From assembly GCA_019912395.1 (NCBI GenBank), contig JAIOIH010000021.1, positions 52,602 through 116,601 on the forward strand: a stretch of 64,000 nucleotides of DNA, given 5' to 3'. The notes below the pieces were generated by a model, which saw only the letters and a list, made by a program, of their open reading frames with translations, ran no database searches and was not told where the DNA came from. Of the stretch, positions 53,859-62,629 are shown piece by piece (the first letter of the stretch is position 1; every line of letters starts with the position of its first letter). The translations under genes and the position numbers were made by a program. Source of the DNA: Flavobacteriales bacterium. Its GTDB lineage: Bacteria > Bacteroidota > Bacteroidia > Flavobacteriales_F > PHOS-HE28.

Positions 53859-54850
53859 AAGATCTTGTAGAACTTCCTTCCATTCTCATCCACGCCGTGC
53901 TCAATCTTGTTGCGATCACCGTGGATGTAGATGTGGAAATTCTTGTCCAGCTTCAGTACGCTTTTGAAGACGCGTGCCTGCTTCTTCACGGCATGGGCGG
54001 AGATCTCGAAATTGTCCTGCACCTCCACATCATTCTCCTGCTGGTAGCGGTCGCTGTATTGCTTGTAGGACTGGATGGCCTTCTCTTCCTGAAAGACCTC
54101 TTGTGTGAATTCGTCCTGATCAAATTCCGTGTGGTTCTTGAAGTACTGCACCGAGCGGTTCAGCAGATCGATCTGATCGGCCTTGTCCACCACGAAGTCC
54201 TGCGGTAGTTGTTCGGTGATGAAAGTCTTCGTGATGCTCATCCGATCACTGGTGCTGTTCACGTGGTCCTTCTTCGCCCGTGCTCCGATGAAGTCCTTCT
54301 GCCAATACTCGGTGTTGGCTTGGTTGTCGATGATGAAAAGGGTAGGTGACCCTCCGGAGAAGACCGCCAAACAAGCCTTGTTCGGCTTGACGTTGCCCAA
54401 GCCGCGCTTCATGCGCAGCGCGATGGCATCGTCCTTCAGCGTGCTTTCAAGAAAAACCTCCTTCTCGTCGAACTTGAAGATGCCCACGGCTTCATGTTCC
54501 GCGTTGCCGACCTCCACAGCACTGAATTTAGCGATGATCAGATCACCACCCGGCAACTTGTCCTCCGGCGCAACCGCAATGAGATGCTTGGCAATGGCCT
54601 CGGAATTTTCCACTGTACTGTCACCGTCGTAGATCTTTCTGCACAGCTCCTGCAAGGTGTTCTTTCCCGGAGCGAACTCACACGTGAAGGCCATGTTGGT
54701 GAAGGGTCTCAGGAAGAGCTTGCGCAGGAACTGTTGCTCCAATTCGCCCTTGATCACCGCGCTGAAATCACTGAACACGCTGGGCTCACCCTCGGCACCG
54801 ATGCGATGCAGCACGAACTCCTCCACGAATGCTTCCTTGCCGTTGACCAT
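53840..54850 (-). CDS. nucleoid-associated protein, NdpA/YejK family
   Basis: 336 residues from ATG 54850 (MVNGKEAFVEEF). Landmarks include LHRIGAEGE, RPFTNMAFTCEF, LIIAKFSAVEVGN and DRYQQENDVEVQDNFEIS, with the C-terminal positively charged KKQARVFKSVLKLDKNFHIYIHG. The family binds DNA and is nucleoid associated; its exact role is unknown. TACTTTCG followed by CCGCC lies 20 bases upstream. The 3' end overlaps the convergent RAYT gene. Confidence 0.82.
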   Translation of the reverse strand: MVNGKEAFVEEFVLHRIGAEGEPSVFSDFSAVIKGELEQQFLRKLFLRPFTNMAFTCEFAPGKNTLQELCRKIYDGDSTVENSEAIAKHLIAVAPEDKLPGGDLIIAKFSAVEVGNAEHEAVGIFKFDEKEVFLESTLKDDAIALRMKRGLGNVKPNKACLAVFSGGSPTLFIIDNQANTEYWQKDFIGARAKKDHVNSTSDRMSITKTFITEQLPQDFVVDKADQIDLLNRSVQYFKNHTEFDQDEFTQEVFQEEKAIQSYKQYSDRYQQENDVEVQDNFEISAHAVKKQARVFKSVLKLDKNFHIYIHGDRNKIEHGVDENGRKFYKIFYEQES

Positions 54851-54870
54851 GATAGCTGTACTATGGGCGG

Positions 54871-54878
54871 CGAAAGTA
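54871..54878 (-). promoter_or_regulatory. -7 element TACTTTCG for the NdpA-like gene
   Basis: Same octamer and CGCCGCC extension as the ctaB promoter, 20 bases before the ATG. Confidence 0.45.
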
Positions 54879-54947
54879 CCCCTCAGGAACACGAGCATCG
54901 ATGCCATCTGGCACAACCTGGTTCATGGCACTTCCTACTTTCACGGC

Positions 54948-56195
54948 ATGAAGCAGCTCTTCGCCTTCGTGGTCCTTTTCGGATCGCTCACTTCCGCCTT
55001 CGCACAAACCACGCAGGTCCTGTTCATCGGGAACAGCTATACCTCCGTGAACAACCTGCCGGAGCTCACTCGCCAACTGGCACTTTCGCTGGGCGACACC
55101 CTGGTCGTTAGCAGTTCAACACCGGGAGGCTACACCTTCCAAGGCCACATCTCGAACACGGCCACTCAGAACCTGATCGCGCAAGGAGGCTGGGACTACG
55201 TGGTTCTTCAGGAACAGAGCCAACTTCCGTCGTTCCCGCCGGGCCAAGTGGCTACCGAGTGCTACCCGTACGCATCGGATCTGGTGAATGGCATCCGGGC
55301 GCACTCCCCTTGCGCGGATGCCGTTTTCTACATGACCTGGGGCCGCGAGAACGGCGATGCCCAGAACTGCGCTTCGTGGCCACCCGTGTGTACCTATGAG
55401 GGCATGCAAGAACGCCTGCGGACCAGCTACCTGCAAATGGCGCAGGACAACAACGCCGAATGCGCACCGGCAGGCATGGCGTGGAAACGGGTGAGGGATG
55501 AGTACCCCGCGATCGATCTGTACGCCTCGGACGGCAGCCATCCCAGCGTTGCGGGATCCTATCTCGTGGCCTGCACGATGTACAGCATATTCCTCCGCAC
55601 CTCCACCGTCGGAGCAACGTTCACCTCCACGTTGGATCCCGTCACGGCGGCCACCCTGCAACAGGTCGCTTCCTCGGTGGTCCTTGATAGCCTGGCCACA
55701 TGGAACATCGGCGTCAACGACCCGGTGGCATTGCCGGAACATGCGGACCTCGGCGCGGGCCAGATCGCGTTCAGCGAGAACTCCGTGAACAGCACGAGCA
55801 ACTTCTGGGACCTGGGTGATGGCACCAGTTCCGATCAAAGTGCATTCACGCACACGTATGCCGCGAACGGCGTGTACACGGTGACCTACGTGGCCATGGA
55901 TGACTGCGGCCGCACGGACACGAGCAGCTTCGTGGTGGATGTGATCTCCGCAGGCATCGCAGCGCTGAACAAGCCGAGCATATCCATCAGCAGTGATGCG
56001 CAAGGGCTTGTGCTGAACAACGCAAACCGTGACGGAACGCTTGAACTATTCGATACGCAAGGGCGGAAGTTGGCGACCCATGCCATCACGGCAGGTGAGT
56101 TCCATCACCTTTCCGCACCTTCGGGCACGGCAATGCTCTGGCGTTTTCAAGCGAAAGATGGGAGCTTCGGAGCGGGTATGGTGGTGAGGCCGTAG
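54948..56195 (+). CDS. secreted SGNH-hydrolase-like protein with PKD domain and T9SS-like tail
   Basis: 415 residues from ATG 54948, which starts a signal peptide (ending SAFAQ). The SGNH fold shows FIGNSYTSVNNLP (nucleophile Ser in GNSY), VLQEQSQLPSF, and YASDGSHPSVAGSYL (catalytic Asp and His). A PKD domain follows (FWDLGDGTSSDQ ... FTHTYAANGVYTV, residues about 270-340). The tail (LELFDTQGRKLATHAI ... MVVRP) resembles a short type A sorting domain. Likely an exported esterase or deacetylase for glycans; substrate unknown. Confidence 0.82.
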   Translation: MKQLFAFVVLFGSLTSAFAQTTQVLFIGNSYTSVNNLPELTRQLALSLGDTLVVSSSTPGGYTFQGHISNTATQNLIAQGGWDYVVLQEQSQLPSFPPGQVATECYPYASDLVNGIRAHSPCADAVFYMTWGRENGDAQNCASWPPVCTYEGMQERLRTSYLQMAQDNNAECAPAGMAWKRVRDEYPAIDLYASDGSHPSVAGSYLVACTMYSIFLRTSTVGATFTSTLDPVTAATLQQVASSVVLDSLATWNIGVNDPVALPEHADLGAGQIAFSENSVNSTSNFWDLGDGTSSDQSAFTHTYAANGVYTVTYVAMDDCGRTDTSSFVVDVISAGIAALNKPSISISSDAQGLVLNNANRDGTLELFDTQGRKLATHAITAGEFHHLSAPSGTAMLWRFQAKDGSFGAGMVVRP

Positions 56196-56213
56196 CGCAC
56201 GATCACCGGAGTT

Positions 56214-56231
56214 ACTTCGTGAAGACGAAGT
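56214..56231. terminator. hairpin between convergent genes
   Basis: A stem ACTTCGT / ACGAAGT with a GAAG loop and up to two more pairs lies in the 118-bp gap between the SGNH gene and moaD. No T-run follows, so termination is only suggested. Confidence 0.35.
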
Positions 56232-56313
56232 GAGCGATTGGATTGGATCACCGCCAAGCATACCAACGATACCCGGAGGGCACAACGATCGATTGGGGGA
56301 AAGGTCGATCGAG

Positions 56314-56538
56314 CTACCCACCGGCGAACGGAGGCAGCAGCGCCACCTCTTCCGTGCCGTTCAGTTCAACATCCTCACGGGTGATGCGTTGGTTAACGGC
56401 GATGGCGTAGCTGAGTGAGGCGAGTCCTTCAATGCGTTCCTCCAAGGCGTGTTTCAAGGCAAAGGCCGAAGGTGCGGCCAAGGTGATCACATCCGTTCCC
56501 GCCTTCTCGGCGATCAATCCAAAAAGCTTCACGTCCAT
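56314..56538 (-). CDS. moaD: molybdopterin synthase small subunit (sulfur carrier)
   Basis: 74 residues; ubiquitin-like fold (MDVKLFGLIAEKAG, YAIAVNQRI) ending in the essential Gly-Gly (LLPPFAGG). Its C-terminal thiocarboxylate donates sulfur to precursor Z. It is the last gene of the molybdenum-cofactor operon, 33 bases after mobA. MoaE, MoaA and MoaC are not in the window. Confidence 0.93.
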   Translation of the reverse strand: MDVKLFGLIAEKAGTDVITLAAPSAFALKHALEERIEGLASLSYAIAVNQRITREDVELNGTEEVALLPPFAGG

Positions 56539-56571
56539 TTTTCCGCGCCGGTACTATTGTGTCGGCGTGCA

Positions 56572-57141
56572 TCAAAGGTCGGAAGGACTATTGACATTGC
56601 GAAAAAGGTCGGCAGGCCATCCTTTTTCGCCGGGTTGAATGTCCAGGAAAGCGGCTTGAACATCGGCCAATGCGCCTTGCATGGAAAGTTGGCTGCGCGT
56701 AATGTGGTCCATGAACGCCGATGCGCATCGGCGATGGTAGGCGGCGACCAAGGGCTCGAGACTTTCACCATGGCGCGGGACCAAGGCATCGGCATCATCC
56801 GGGAGTTCGCGCGTCAACCGTTCCAACAGTTCTGCGTTCACTCCGGGGACATCCACGGCGAGCACCAGCAAACGGTCATGACGCGCAGCGCCCATCGCGG
56901 TGACAATTCCGCCCAACGGACCCAGCCCCGGGATCTCGTCCGGCAGCACGCCCGGCCAAATGTGCCCGTACTTCCGCGGCTCGCCGATCACGAGCAGTTC
57001 CCGCACATGCGGTTTCAACTTCTCGATCGCGCGCAGCAGCATGGGCTTGCCGTCCACCTCCAGCAGGGCCTTGTCCTGGCCCATGCGCGTGCTCTTGCCG
57101 CCCGCGAGCACCACACCGGTCCATGCGTATTTGCTCCCCAT
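56572..57141 (-). CDS. mobA: molybdenum cofactor guanylyltransferase
   Basis: 189 residues. The nucleotidyltransferase start VVLAGGKSTRMGQDKALL, GIVTAMGAARHDRLLVLAVD and PRHGESLEPLVAAY are MobA motifs. It attaches GMP to molybdopterin to make bis-MGD cofactor precursors, implying DMSO-reductase-type enzymes in this organism. ATGA overlap with moeA. Confidence 0.93.
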   Translation of the reverse strand: MGSKYAWTGVVLAGGKSTRMGQDKALLEVDGKPMLLRAIEKLKPHVRELLVIGEPRKYGHIWPGVLPDEIPGLGPLGGIVTAMGAARHDRLLVLAVDVPGVNAELLERLTRELPDDADALVPRHGESLEPLVAAYHRRCASAFMDHITRSQLSMQGALADVQAAFLDIQPGEKGWPADLFRNVNSPSDL

Positions 57142-58307
57142 CAGCGTATGTAATGCACTTCCACTGGGTCTCCTGCTTTTAGTTCGCGTACTTCCGCAGG
57201 GATGAACGCCAGTGCATTTGCCTCGGCCAGCGATCGCAACATGTGTGAACCTTCATCCGCAAGCAAACGCACCGTACCACGTGCAACATGCGCCGCCCTG
57301 AACTCAGCCCGATCCCCTTTCACCAACAAGGCCTGCGCGATCGGCAACCGGTCCGTTGTCATCCAAGGTTCCTTAGCAGCTTGCGTGGCGCGAATGAACG
57401 GTGCGACGTATTCCCAGAACAACACCATCACCGCGCGGGGATTGCCCGGAAGCCCGAATACCGGCGTGCCTTCCATCTTCGCGAACAGCATCGGCTTTCC
57501 CGGCTTCTGTTTCACACCGTGAAGCAGGATCTCTGCGCCAAGCGCGTCCAACGTGGGCCGCACGAGGTCGTGGTCGCCCACGGAAACGCCACCGGTCGAC
57601 ATGATAAGGTCATGTGATCCCGCTGCCTTCTTCCATGCGCTGATCAACGCTTCGCGATCATCGTCAACTTGAACGACGTCCGCATGGATGCCCAGCTCGC
57701 GAAGGGCGGCCTGCAACATCACGCCGTTGCTTCCGAAGATCTTTCCCGGCCGCGGGACTGCTCCCTCGGTGAACTCGTTCCCGCTGATCAGCACGGCAAC
57801 GCGCGGTCGTTGAGCCACGGCCACTTCGGCAACACCCACCGAGGCCAGAAGCCCCACCGCGCTCGCATCCAGCTTCATGCCCTTCGCCATCACCATGGCA
57901 CCCGCGCGCAACTGTTCGCCCTTGAGGCGCACGTTGCCGCCCTGTTTGAGCTTGCCGTCCGCATGCGTGATCGTATCCCCGGTCCGCTGCACAAGCTCCT
58001 GCATCACCACCGTGTCCGCACCCGGCGGCATCAAAGCACCGGTGAATATCCGCACGCACTCACCCTTCGCCAACGGACGGGGGAACACATCTCCCGCCGC
58101 CACTTCGCCGACCACGTTCCACTCGGACGCACCATGCGCGAACGCATAGCCGTCCATGGCGCTGCAATCGAAGAGCGGATGGTCGAACGGCGCGATCACG
58201 TCCTCAGCGGGATATCGCTCCAATGCGTCGATCAGTGCGACACGCTCAACGGACATGCGCGCTGCGGCCGCGATCACACGTTGCTTCGCCTCTGCCACGT
58301 CGATCAT
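57141..58307 (-). CDS. moeA: molybdopterin molybdenumtransferase
   Basis: 388 residues from ATG 58307 (MIDVAEAKQRV), giving the normal MoeA length; upstream codons belong to the exporter gene. FDCSAMDGYAF, RIFTGALMPPGADTVV, MSTGGVSVGDHD and GLPGNPRAVMVLF are the active-site motifs. It inserts molybdate into adenylylated molybdopterin. One position differs from the common GLPGNPV: Arg replaces Val, close to the active site. ATGA overlaps on both sides. Confidence 0.95.
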   Translation of the reverse strand: MIDVAEAKQRVIAAAARMSVERVALIDALERYPAEDVIAPFDHPLFDCSAMDGYAFAHGASEWNVVGEVAAGDVFPRPLAKGECVRIFTGALMPPGADTVVMQELVQRTGDTITHADGKLKQGGNVRLKGEQLRAGAMVMAKGMKLDASAVGLLASVGVAEVAVAQRPRVAVLISGNEFTEGAVPRPGKIFGSNGVMLQAALRELGIHADVVQVDDDREALISAWKKAAGSHDLIMSTGGVSVGDHDLVRPTLDALGAEILLHGVKQKPGKPMLFAKMEGTPVFGLPGNPRAVMVLFWEYVAPFIRATQAAKEPWMTTDRLPIAQALLVKGDRAEFRAAHVARGTVRLLADEGSHMLRSLAEANALAFIPAEVRELKAGDPVEVHYIR

Positions 58308-59032
58308 CCGATCATCAATTTGGCACTGGCGAAAAGCAACACCACGCCGAGTGCCTGTTTCAAACGTAATTCGTTCAATCGCTTCGCGCCGAGCCAACTG
58401 CCGAGCAGGCCACCCAGCACGGCCGCAATGATCCAGGGTATCATTTCCGTGCTCAGCGTTTCGCCATTGCCGAACGCTCCCACGATGCCGGCCGCGCTGT
58501 TCACGAAGATGAAGAGCGCCGAAGTCGCCGCGGTGGTCTTCATGTCCGCCCAGTTGAACAGCAGCAGCACCGGGCTGAGCAGGATGCCACCGCCAATGCC
58601 GATCATGCCGGAGACGAAGCCCAGCACCGCCCCGATCAGCAGGCCCAACGCCAAGGGCACCGGGACCACGCCATCCTTGCCCTTGCCGAAGAAACCGAAC
58701 AGGCGCGCCACGGCGAAGAGCAGGCAGACCGCGAGGATGCGCTTGTAGATCAGCGGGTCCAGCACGATGTGCGCACCGAGCCATGCGGCCGGGATGGAGG
58801 CCAAAGCGAAGGGCCAGAAGGTGTTCCATTTGAAATGGCCGGTGCGTGCATACTGCGCGAAGGCGATCGCGCTGACGAAGAGGTTCAGTACCAAGGCGGT
58901 AGGGCGCATTACCACCACGGACATGCCGGCGAGGGCCATCAACGCGAGGTAGCCGCTGGCACCGCCGTGGCCCACCATGGCGTAAGCGAAGGCCACAAAG
59001 GCGATGAGAACGATCAGGAGGGTGCTGTCCAT
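58304..59032 (-). CDS. TauE/SafE family sulfite/anion exporter
   Basis: 242 residues with seven or eight membrane helices. GHGGASGYLALMALAG and GFVSGMIGIGGGILLSPVLLL are the two internal-repeat signatures of the family. Such proteins move small anions (sulfite, sulfonates) out of the cell. Its place inside the moeA operon, with ATGA coupling to moeA, suggests a link to cofactor chemistry or oxyanion balance; the substrate is unknown. Confidence 0.9.
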   Translation of the reverse strand: MDSTLLIVLIAFVAFAYAMVGHGGASGYLALMALAGMSVVVMRPTALVLNLFVSAIAFAQYARTGHFKWNTFWPFALASIPAAWLGAHIVLDPLIYKRILAVCLLFAVARLFGFFGKGKDGVVPVPLALGLLIGAVLGFVSGMIGIGGGILLSPVLLLFNWADMKTTAATSALFIFVNSAAGIVGAFGNGETLSTEMIPWIIAAVLGGLLGSWLGAKRLNELRLKQALGVVLLFASAKLMIG

Positions 59033-59035
59033 GGA

Positions 59036-59701
59036 TCAAGTTGTTGGGGGATCGATCGCAGTCCATTGCATGCCATCGAACAGGTCGATGCGGCCGTTCG
59101 TGACCGCTTCGCCCTGCACCAGGGCGCGCAGCAGTTGGGCCATGCGCCTGCCGGTTTCCTCGAGCGTGGGGAGCGGCACATTACGCATATCGCAACCGTC
59201 CTGCTCACCGCCCAACTTGCCCTGGAAGATGTCCGCGCGATCCATCGCTTCACCCTCGCCCTTCACGTGCAGGGCGATCACTTGTGCTTCCTTTCCATGC
59301 ACGGAACCACTGATCAGTGCCACGCCATGATCGGCACACGTGCGGTCCAGCAGGCGCTTTACGTGGGCATCATCCGTGCAGTCCGCCACCACATCGTGCA
59401 TGGCGATGATGGACTCCGCATTCTTGGCGTCGAGAAATTCGTCCCGTGATGTGACGCGTACCGCGATGGGCATGTTGCGCAACCACGCGGCCACCACTTC
59501 GCTCTTCGGCTTGCCGATGTCCACCGGTGCAAAGAGCGGCTGGCGTTCCAGGTTCTTTTCTTCCACACGATCGCCGTCCATGATGGTGATGCCTTCCCAC
59601 TTCCAGCGCACCACGCGCGGCAACAGCGCGTTCCCGATCGCTCCGGCACCAACGACCAACAACCGCAAGGGTTCCGGTATTTCACGCCCCGTTCCGTTCA
59701 T
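59036..59701 (-). CDS. ThiF/MoeB-like adenylyltransferase without zinc cysteines
   Basis: 221 residues from ATG 59701 (MNGTGREIPEPL). The nucleotide motif VVGAGAIGNALLPRVVR, the acidic loop IMDGDRVEEKNLERQPLF and the adenylation Asp in VVADCTDD are intact. The two CxxC pairs that bind zinc in MoeB and ThiF are absent: only GCDM remains. It presumably adenylates the MoaD C-terminus made by the same operon. It is 3 bases from the exporter gene and is the first gene of the operon. Confidence 0.88.
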   Translation of the reverse strand: MNGTGREIPEPLRLLVVGAGAIGNALLPRVVRWKWEGITIMDGDRVEEKNLERQPLFAPVDIGKPKSEVVAAWLRNMPIAVRVTSRDEFLDAKNAESIIAMHDVVADCTDDAHVKRLLDRTCADHGVALISGSVHGKEAQVIALHVKGEGEAMDRADIFQGKLGGEQDGCDMRNVPLPTLEETGRRMAQLLRALVQGEAVTNGRIDLFDGMQWTAIDPPTT

Positions 59702-59736
59702 GCCCCAAAGAAACCACACAGCGGGATGCGAACAGC

Positions 59737-59764
59737 AAAAAGCCCCGGTGATGCCGGGGCTTTT
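59737..59764 (-). terminator. rho-independent terminator for the CRTAC1-like gene
   Basis: A long stem AAAAGCCCCGG / CCGGGGCTTTT with a 5-base loop lies 19 bases after the stop at 59783 (minus strand) and is followed by TTTTTGCTG. It separates this gene from the molybdenum-cofactor operon. Confidence 0.8.
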
Positions 59765-59782
59765 CACGGACTGCACTGCCGA

Positions 59783-62587
59783 TCAACGCTTCACGAACGA
59801 GGCCATGCCTCGGCTCCGGTCGCCCTGCACCTGCAGCGTGTAGGTGCCGGGGGCCAAGGTGGACACATCGATGGACATGCGGCCGGGTGTGATCGCCGTG
59901 CCGAGGCAAACACGACCGGCCACGTCGAGGACCTCCACCACCGTGGCGCCTTCGGGCAGTTCACCGGAGAGGGTCACCTTGTCGGTTGCCGGGTTCGGGA
60001 ATACGTGCATGCCAACGGCCTGCTCGCTTGCGGCCACGCCCGTGGGGCCCACCAGGACCTCCACCGGCGTGCGGGGCCCTTCACACCATCTGGAGGGCGT
60101 TGCGACTTCCCAATCGTAGAAGAAGTAGTAGTAGTTTGCCGAGCTCGCGTTGCTGCCGGTGATGGCACCCAAGCCGCCCAGATCGTACGGGAACACGGGG
60201 TTGCTGCCCTCGGCATCGCGCCACAGTTGCGGGTTGCTCGAAACGACCCGCAGCCCGTAGGTGCCGTTGGCAGGGGCCACCAGGTCCAACTGTACCCGAC
60301 TTTCTCCATCGGGGATGAAGAAGCTGCCCGAAGCAATGACCGCGCCGCTGCCTTGGTCCACGATGGCGATCTGTCGTTCACCGTCTCCATTGGCATATAC
60401 CTTCACACTCTTGATCACCATGTCCTGCGTGGTGTAGAAGAGGAGGTAGAAGGAAGAATTGTTGTGGTACGCACCGATGGTGGACCGGTCCAACTTTCCG
60501 CCGTAGTGGATATCGCCGCCGTTCTGGCCCACGTTGGCGCACCAGTACATGGTGTTGGCATCCAGGAAGGGCGTGGTCCATGGGCTGCCGCTTCCCACGG
60601 GAATACCATCCGTGGCCACGTCATACCACACGATGCTATCACCCGTGGCAGTGAGCACTGCGGTGCCGGCCACGGGGATGGTTACATCATTGCTGACCGG
60701 TGCGGCAGGCGCGTTCAGCACGCTCACTTCCACCGGCGCGGAGGTGAATTCGGCACATGCTCCCTGTATGGTGACCGCGTACTCGCCCGGCGTGTTCACC
60801 GCGATGCTCTGCTGATCACTGCCGTTGCTCCACAAGTAGCTGGAGGCGGGGCTGGCCGTGAGCACCACCTGGTCCAAGGGGCAGATGGTGGTGGGGCCCG
60901 CCACGGAGATCGAGGGCGTTTCATCCGGTGCCAGGGGCACGTTCACGTTGGCCTGTGTGATGCAATCGCCGCTGCCCGTGACGGTCCAATAGGGTCCGGG
61001 GTCCGTTACCGTGAGGTCCGTACCGGAGACGCCGGTGTTCCAAGTGTATTCGGTGCCCGGTGAAGCCGAGAGCACGATGGGGTCGCCCCCCGGGCACAAC
61101 GCCGGGGCGGGTGAGGCCGCAATGGCCACGTTGGGCGAGATGCAGGTGCCCTCCACCACCGTGATGGTCTGGTCGGCATGCAGGTCGGTGAAGGTCTCCT
61201 CCAGCCCGCTGGGCCAGTGCACCGTCATGGTGGGTACCATGGTCTCGGCACCCAGGCCGAAGGGGAGAATGAAGGAGTTCACCAGGCCGTAGCTCTCGCC
61301 GGAGCGCACTTCGCGGATCTGCGTGCCCCAGGGCCCGGTGATGGTGACGCGCGCGCCGATGGCGTCCCGGTTGCTGGTGGTGCCCTGCAGGCGCACCCGG
61401 AAGAAGTGGTTGCCATTGGGCGTGTTCAGCCAGAGGCGATCCGGGTTGCTGCTGCTTCCGGTTACATAGCTGCTCCCATAATTCGCGTAAACATCCTCAA
61501 ACCCATCGCGGTTCAGGTCGCCGAACGCAAAGCTGTGCATGGCCTTGTTGTTGGGGAAGAGCCCGGTGACCGCAGTGAAGGTGCCATCGCCGTTGCCCTT
61601 GTAATAGAATTCACTGCCTCCGGCGATCAGGATATCCAGAAAGCCGTCGTTGTCCATGTCCCTGAACATGCCCTGCAAGGGGAAGCTGGCCACGCCCAAG
61701 CCGCTGCCAACGGTAACATTGGTGAAATGGCCGGTCCCGTCGTTCTCGAACAATTGGGTGCCGGTGCTGTGCTCGTTGCTGAACATGTCCAGGTCCCCGT
61801 CATTGTCATAATCCCCGAAATCGGTGGTCCAGGTCTGCTCGTGGTCATCCGCACCGAAGGCCGCTGCCTGATCGGTGTAATGGTTGGTCCCGTCATTTAC
61901 GAAGAGCCGGTTCCAGCGCCGCGGATCATCGGGACTGTTCACGCCTTGGCGGCAATGGGCGATGTAGAGGTCCAGATGCCCATCGTTGTTGAAGTCCATG
62001 AAGCAACTTCCGTAGTTGCCGCTCATGTCGCTGACGGGGTTTGTGCTCCAATCGATGTAGCTGTTGTTGATCATGGGCATGCCGTTGGCATCGGTGATCC
62101 ACAGATTCGGGGCACCATTGTCATTGCACCCGAAAACGTCCACCCGTCCATCATTGTCCACATCGGCCATGCTCATGTTCTGCATGAAGATGTTGGGGCC
62201 GTTCAACGTGGAAAGGGTGAACACGCCGCGCGAAGCAATGCTGATCAGATGCGTTCCGTCCCCGTTCCCCCCGCTGCAGATGTCCTTGTGCCCGTCGTTG
62301 TTCAGGTCGGCGATGGCCCAGCCCCATTGCACACTTCCGGATACGGTGCCATAGTCCACCGTCGTGAACGTGCCGTCCTGTTCCTGGTAGAGCACATAGG
62401 CGTGCTTGCTGAAGTCCAGCTGTACCACATCGTCCAGTCCGTCACCGTCCATGTCGGTGATGGCCATGCAGCCCCCGCTATTGGCCGGGTGCGCCAACAA
62501 GGCCGTTCCATCGGTGAAGGCGGGTTGTGCGGAAAGGTTTGCGGCCAGTAACAAGGCTGCGATACCAACAGCGTAGTCGTTCATCAT
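59783..62587 (-). CDS. large secreted FG-GAP/CRTAC1-like protein with T9SS type A sorting domain
   Basis: 934 residues with a signal peptide ending in LSAQ. Residues about 25-400 carry FG-GAP/VCBS repeats with Asp-rich calcium loops (DMDGDGLDD, DLNNDGHKD, DVDNDGRVD, DFNNDGHLD, DYDNDGDLD, DMDNDGFLD, DLNRDGFED). Residues about 400-475 are an ASPIC/UnbV domain (GARVTITGP ... HWPSGLEETF). Ig-like domains follow, and the end is a type A sorting domain (VFPNPATDKVTLSG, STLAPGTYTLQV). Inference: a calcium-stabilised surface or released protein, perhaps an adhesin. Ligand unknown. Confidence 0.9.
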   Translation of the reverse strand: MMNDYAVGIAALLLAANLSAQPAFTDGTALLAHPANSGGCMAITDMDGDGLDDVVQLDFSKHAYVLYQEQDGTFTTVDYGTVSGSVQWGWAIADLNNDGHKDICSGGNGDGTHLISIASRGVFTLSTLNGPNIFMQNMSMADVDNDGRVDVFGCNDNGAPNLWITDANGMPMINNSYIDWSTNPVSDMSGNYGSCFMDFNNDGHLDLYIAHCRQGVNSPDDPRRWNRLFVNDGTNHYTDQAAAFGADDHEQTWTTDFGDYDNDGDLDMFSNEHSTGTQLFENDGTGHFTNVTVGSGLGVASFPLQGMFRDMDNDGFLDILIAGGSEFYYKGNGDGTFTAVTGLFPNNKAMHSFAFGDLNRDGFEDVYANYGSSYVTGSSSNPDRLWLNTPNGNHFFRVRLQGTTSNRDAIGARVTITGPWGTQIREVRSGESYGLVNSFILPFGLGAETMVPTMTVHWPSGLEETFTDLHADQTITVVEGTCISPNVAIAASPAPALCPGGDPIVLSASPGTEYTWNTGVSGTDLTVTDPGPYWTVTGSGDCITQANVNVPLAPDETPSISVAGPTTICPLDQVVLTASPASSYLWSNGSDQQSIAVNTPGEYAVTIQGACAEFTSAPVEVSVLNAPAAPVSNDVTIPVAGTAVLTATGDSIVWYDVATDGIPVGSGSPWTTPFLDANTMYWCANVGQNGGDIHYGGKLDRSTIGAYHNNSSFYLLFYTTQDMVIKSVKVYANGDGERQIAIVDQGSGAVIASGSFFIPDGESRVQLDLVAPANGTYGLRVVSSNPQLWRDAEGSNPVFPYDLGGLGAITGSNASSANYYYFFYDWEVATPSRWCEGPRTPVEVLVGPTGVAASEQAVGMHVFPNPATDKVTLSGELPEGATVVEVLDVAGRVCLGTAITPGRMSIDVSTLAPGTYTLQVQGDRSRGMASFVKR

Positions 62588-62629
62588 GTGCTCAGCGTTA
62601 AGGTTAGGAGGGCGAACTGACCGGGAAAG

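Noticed and set aside
61178..62551. 457-codon plus-strand frame opposite the CRTAC1-like gene
   Set aside because: It arises from the Asp-rich FG-GAP codons read backwards; no domain is visible.
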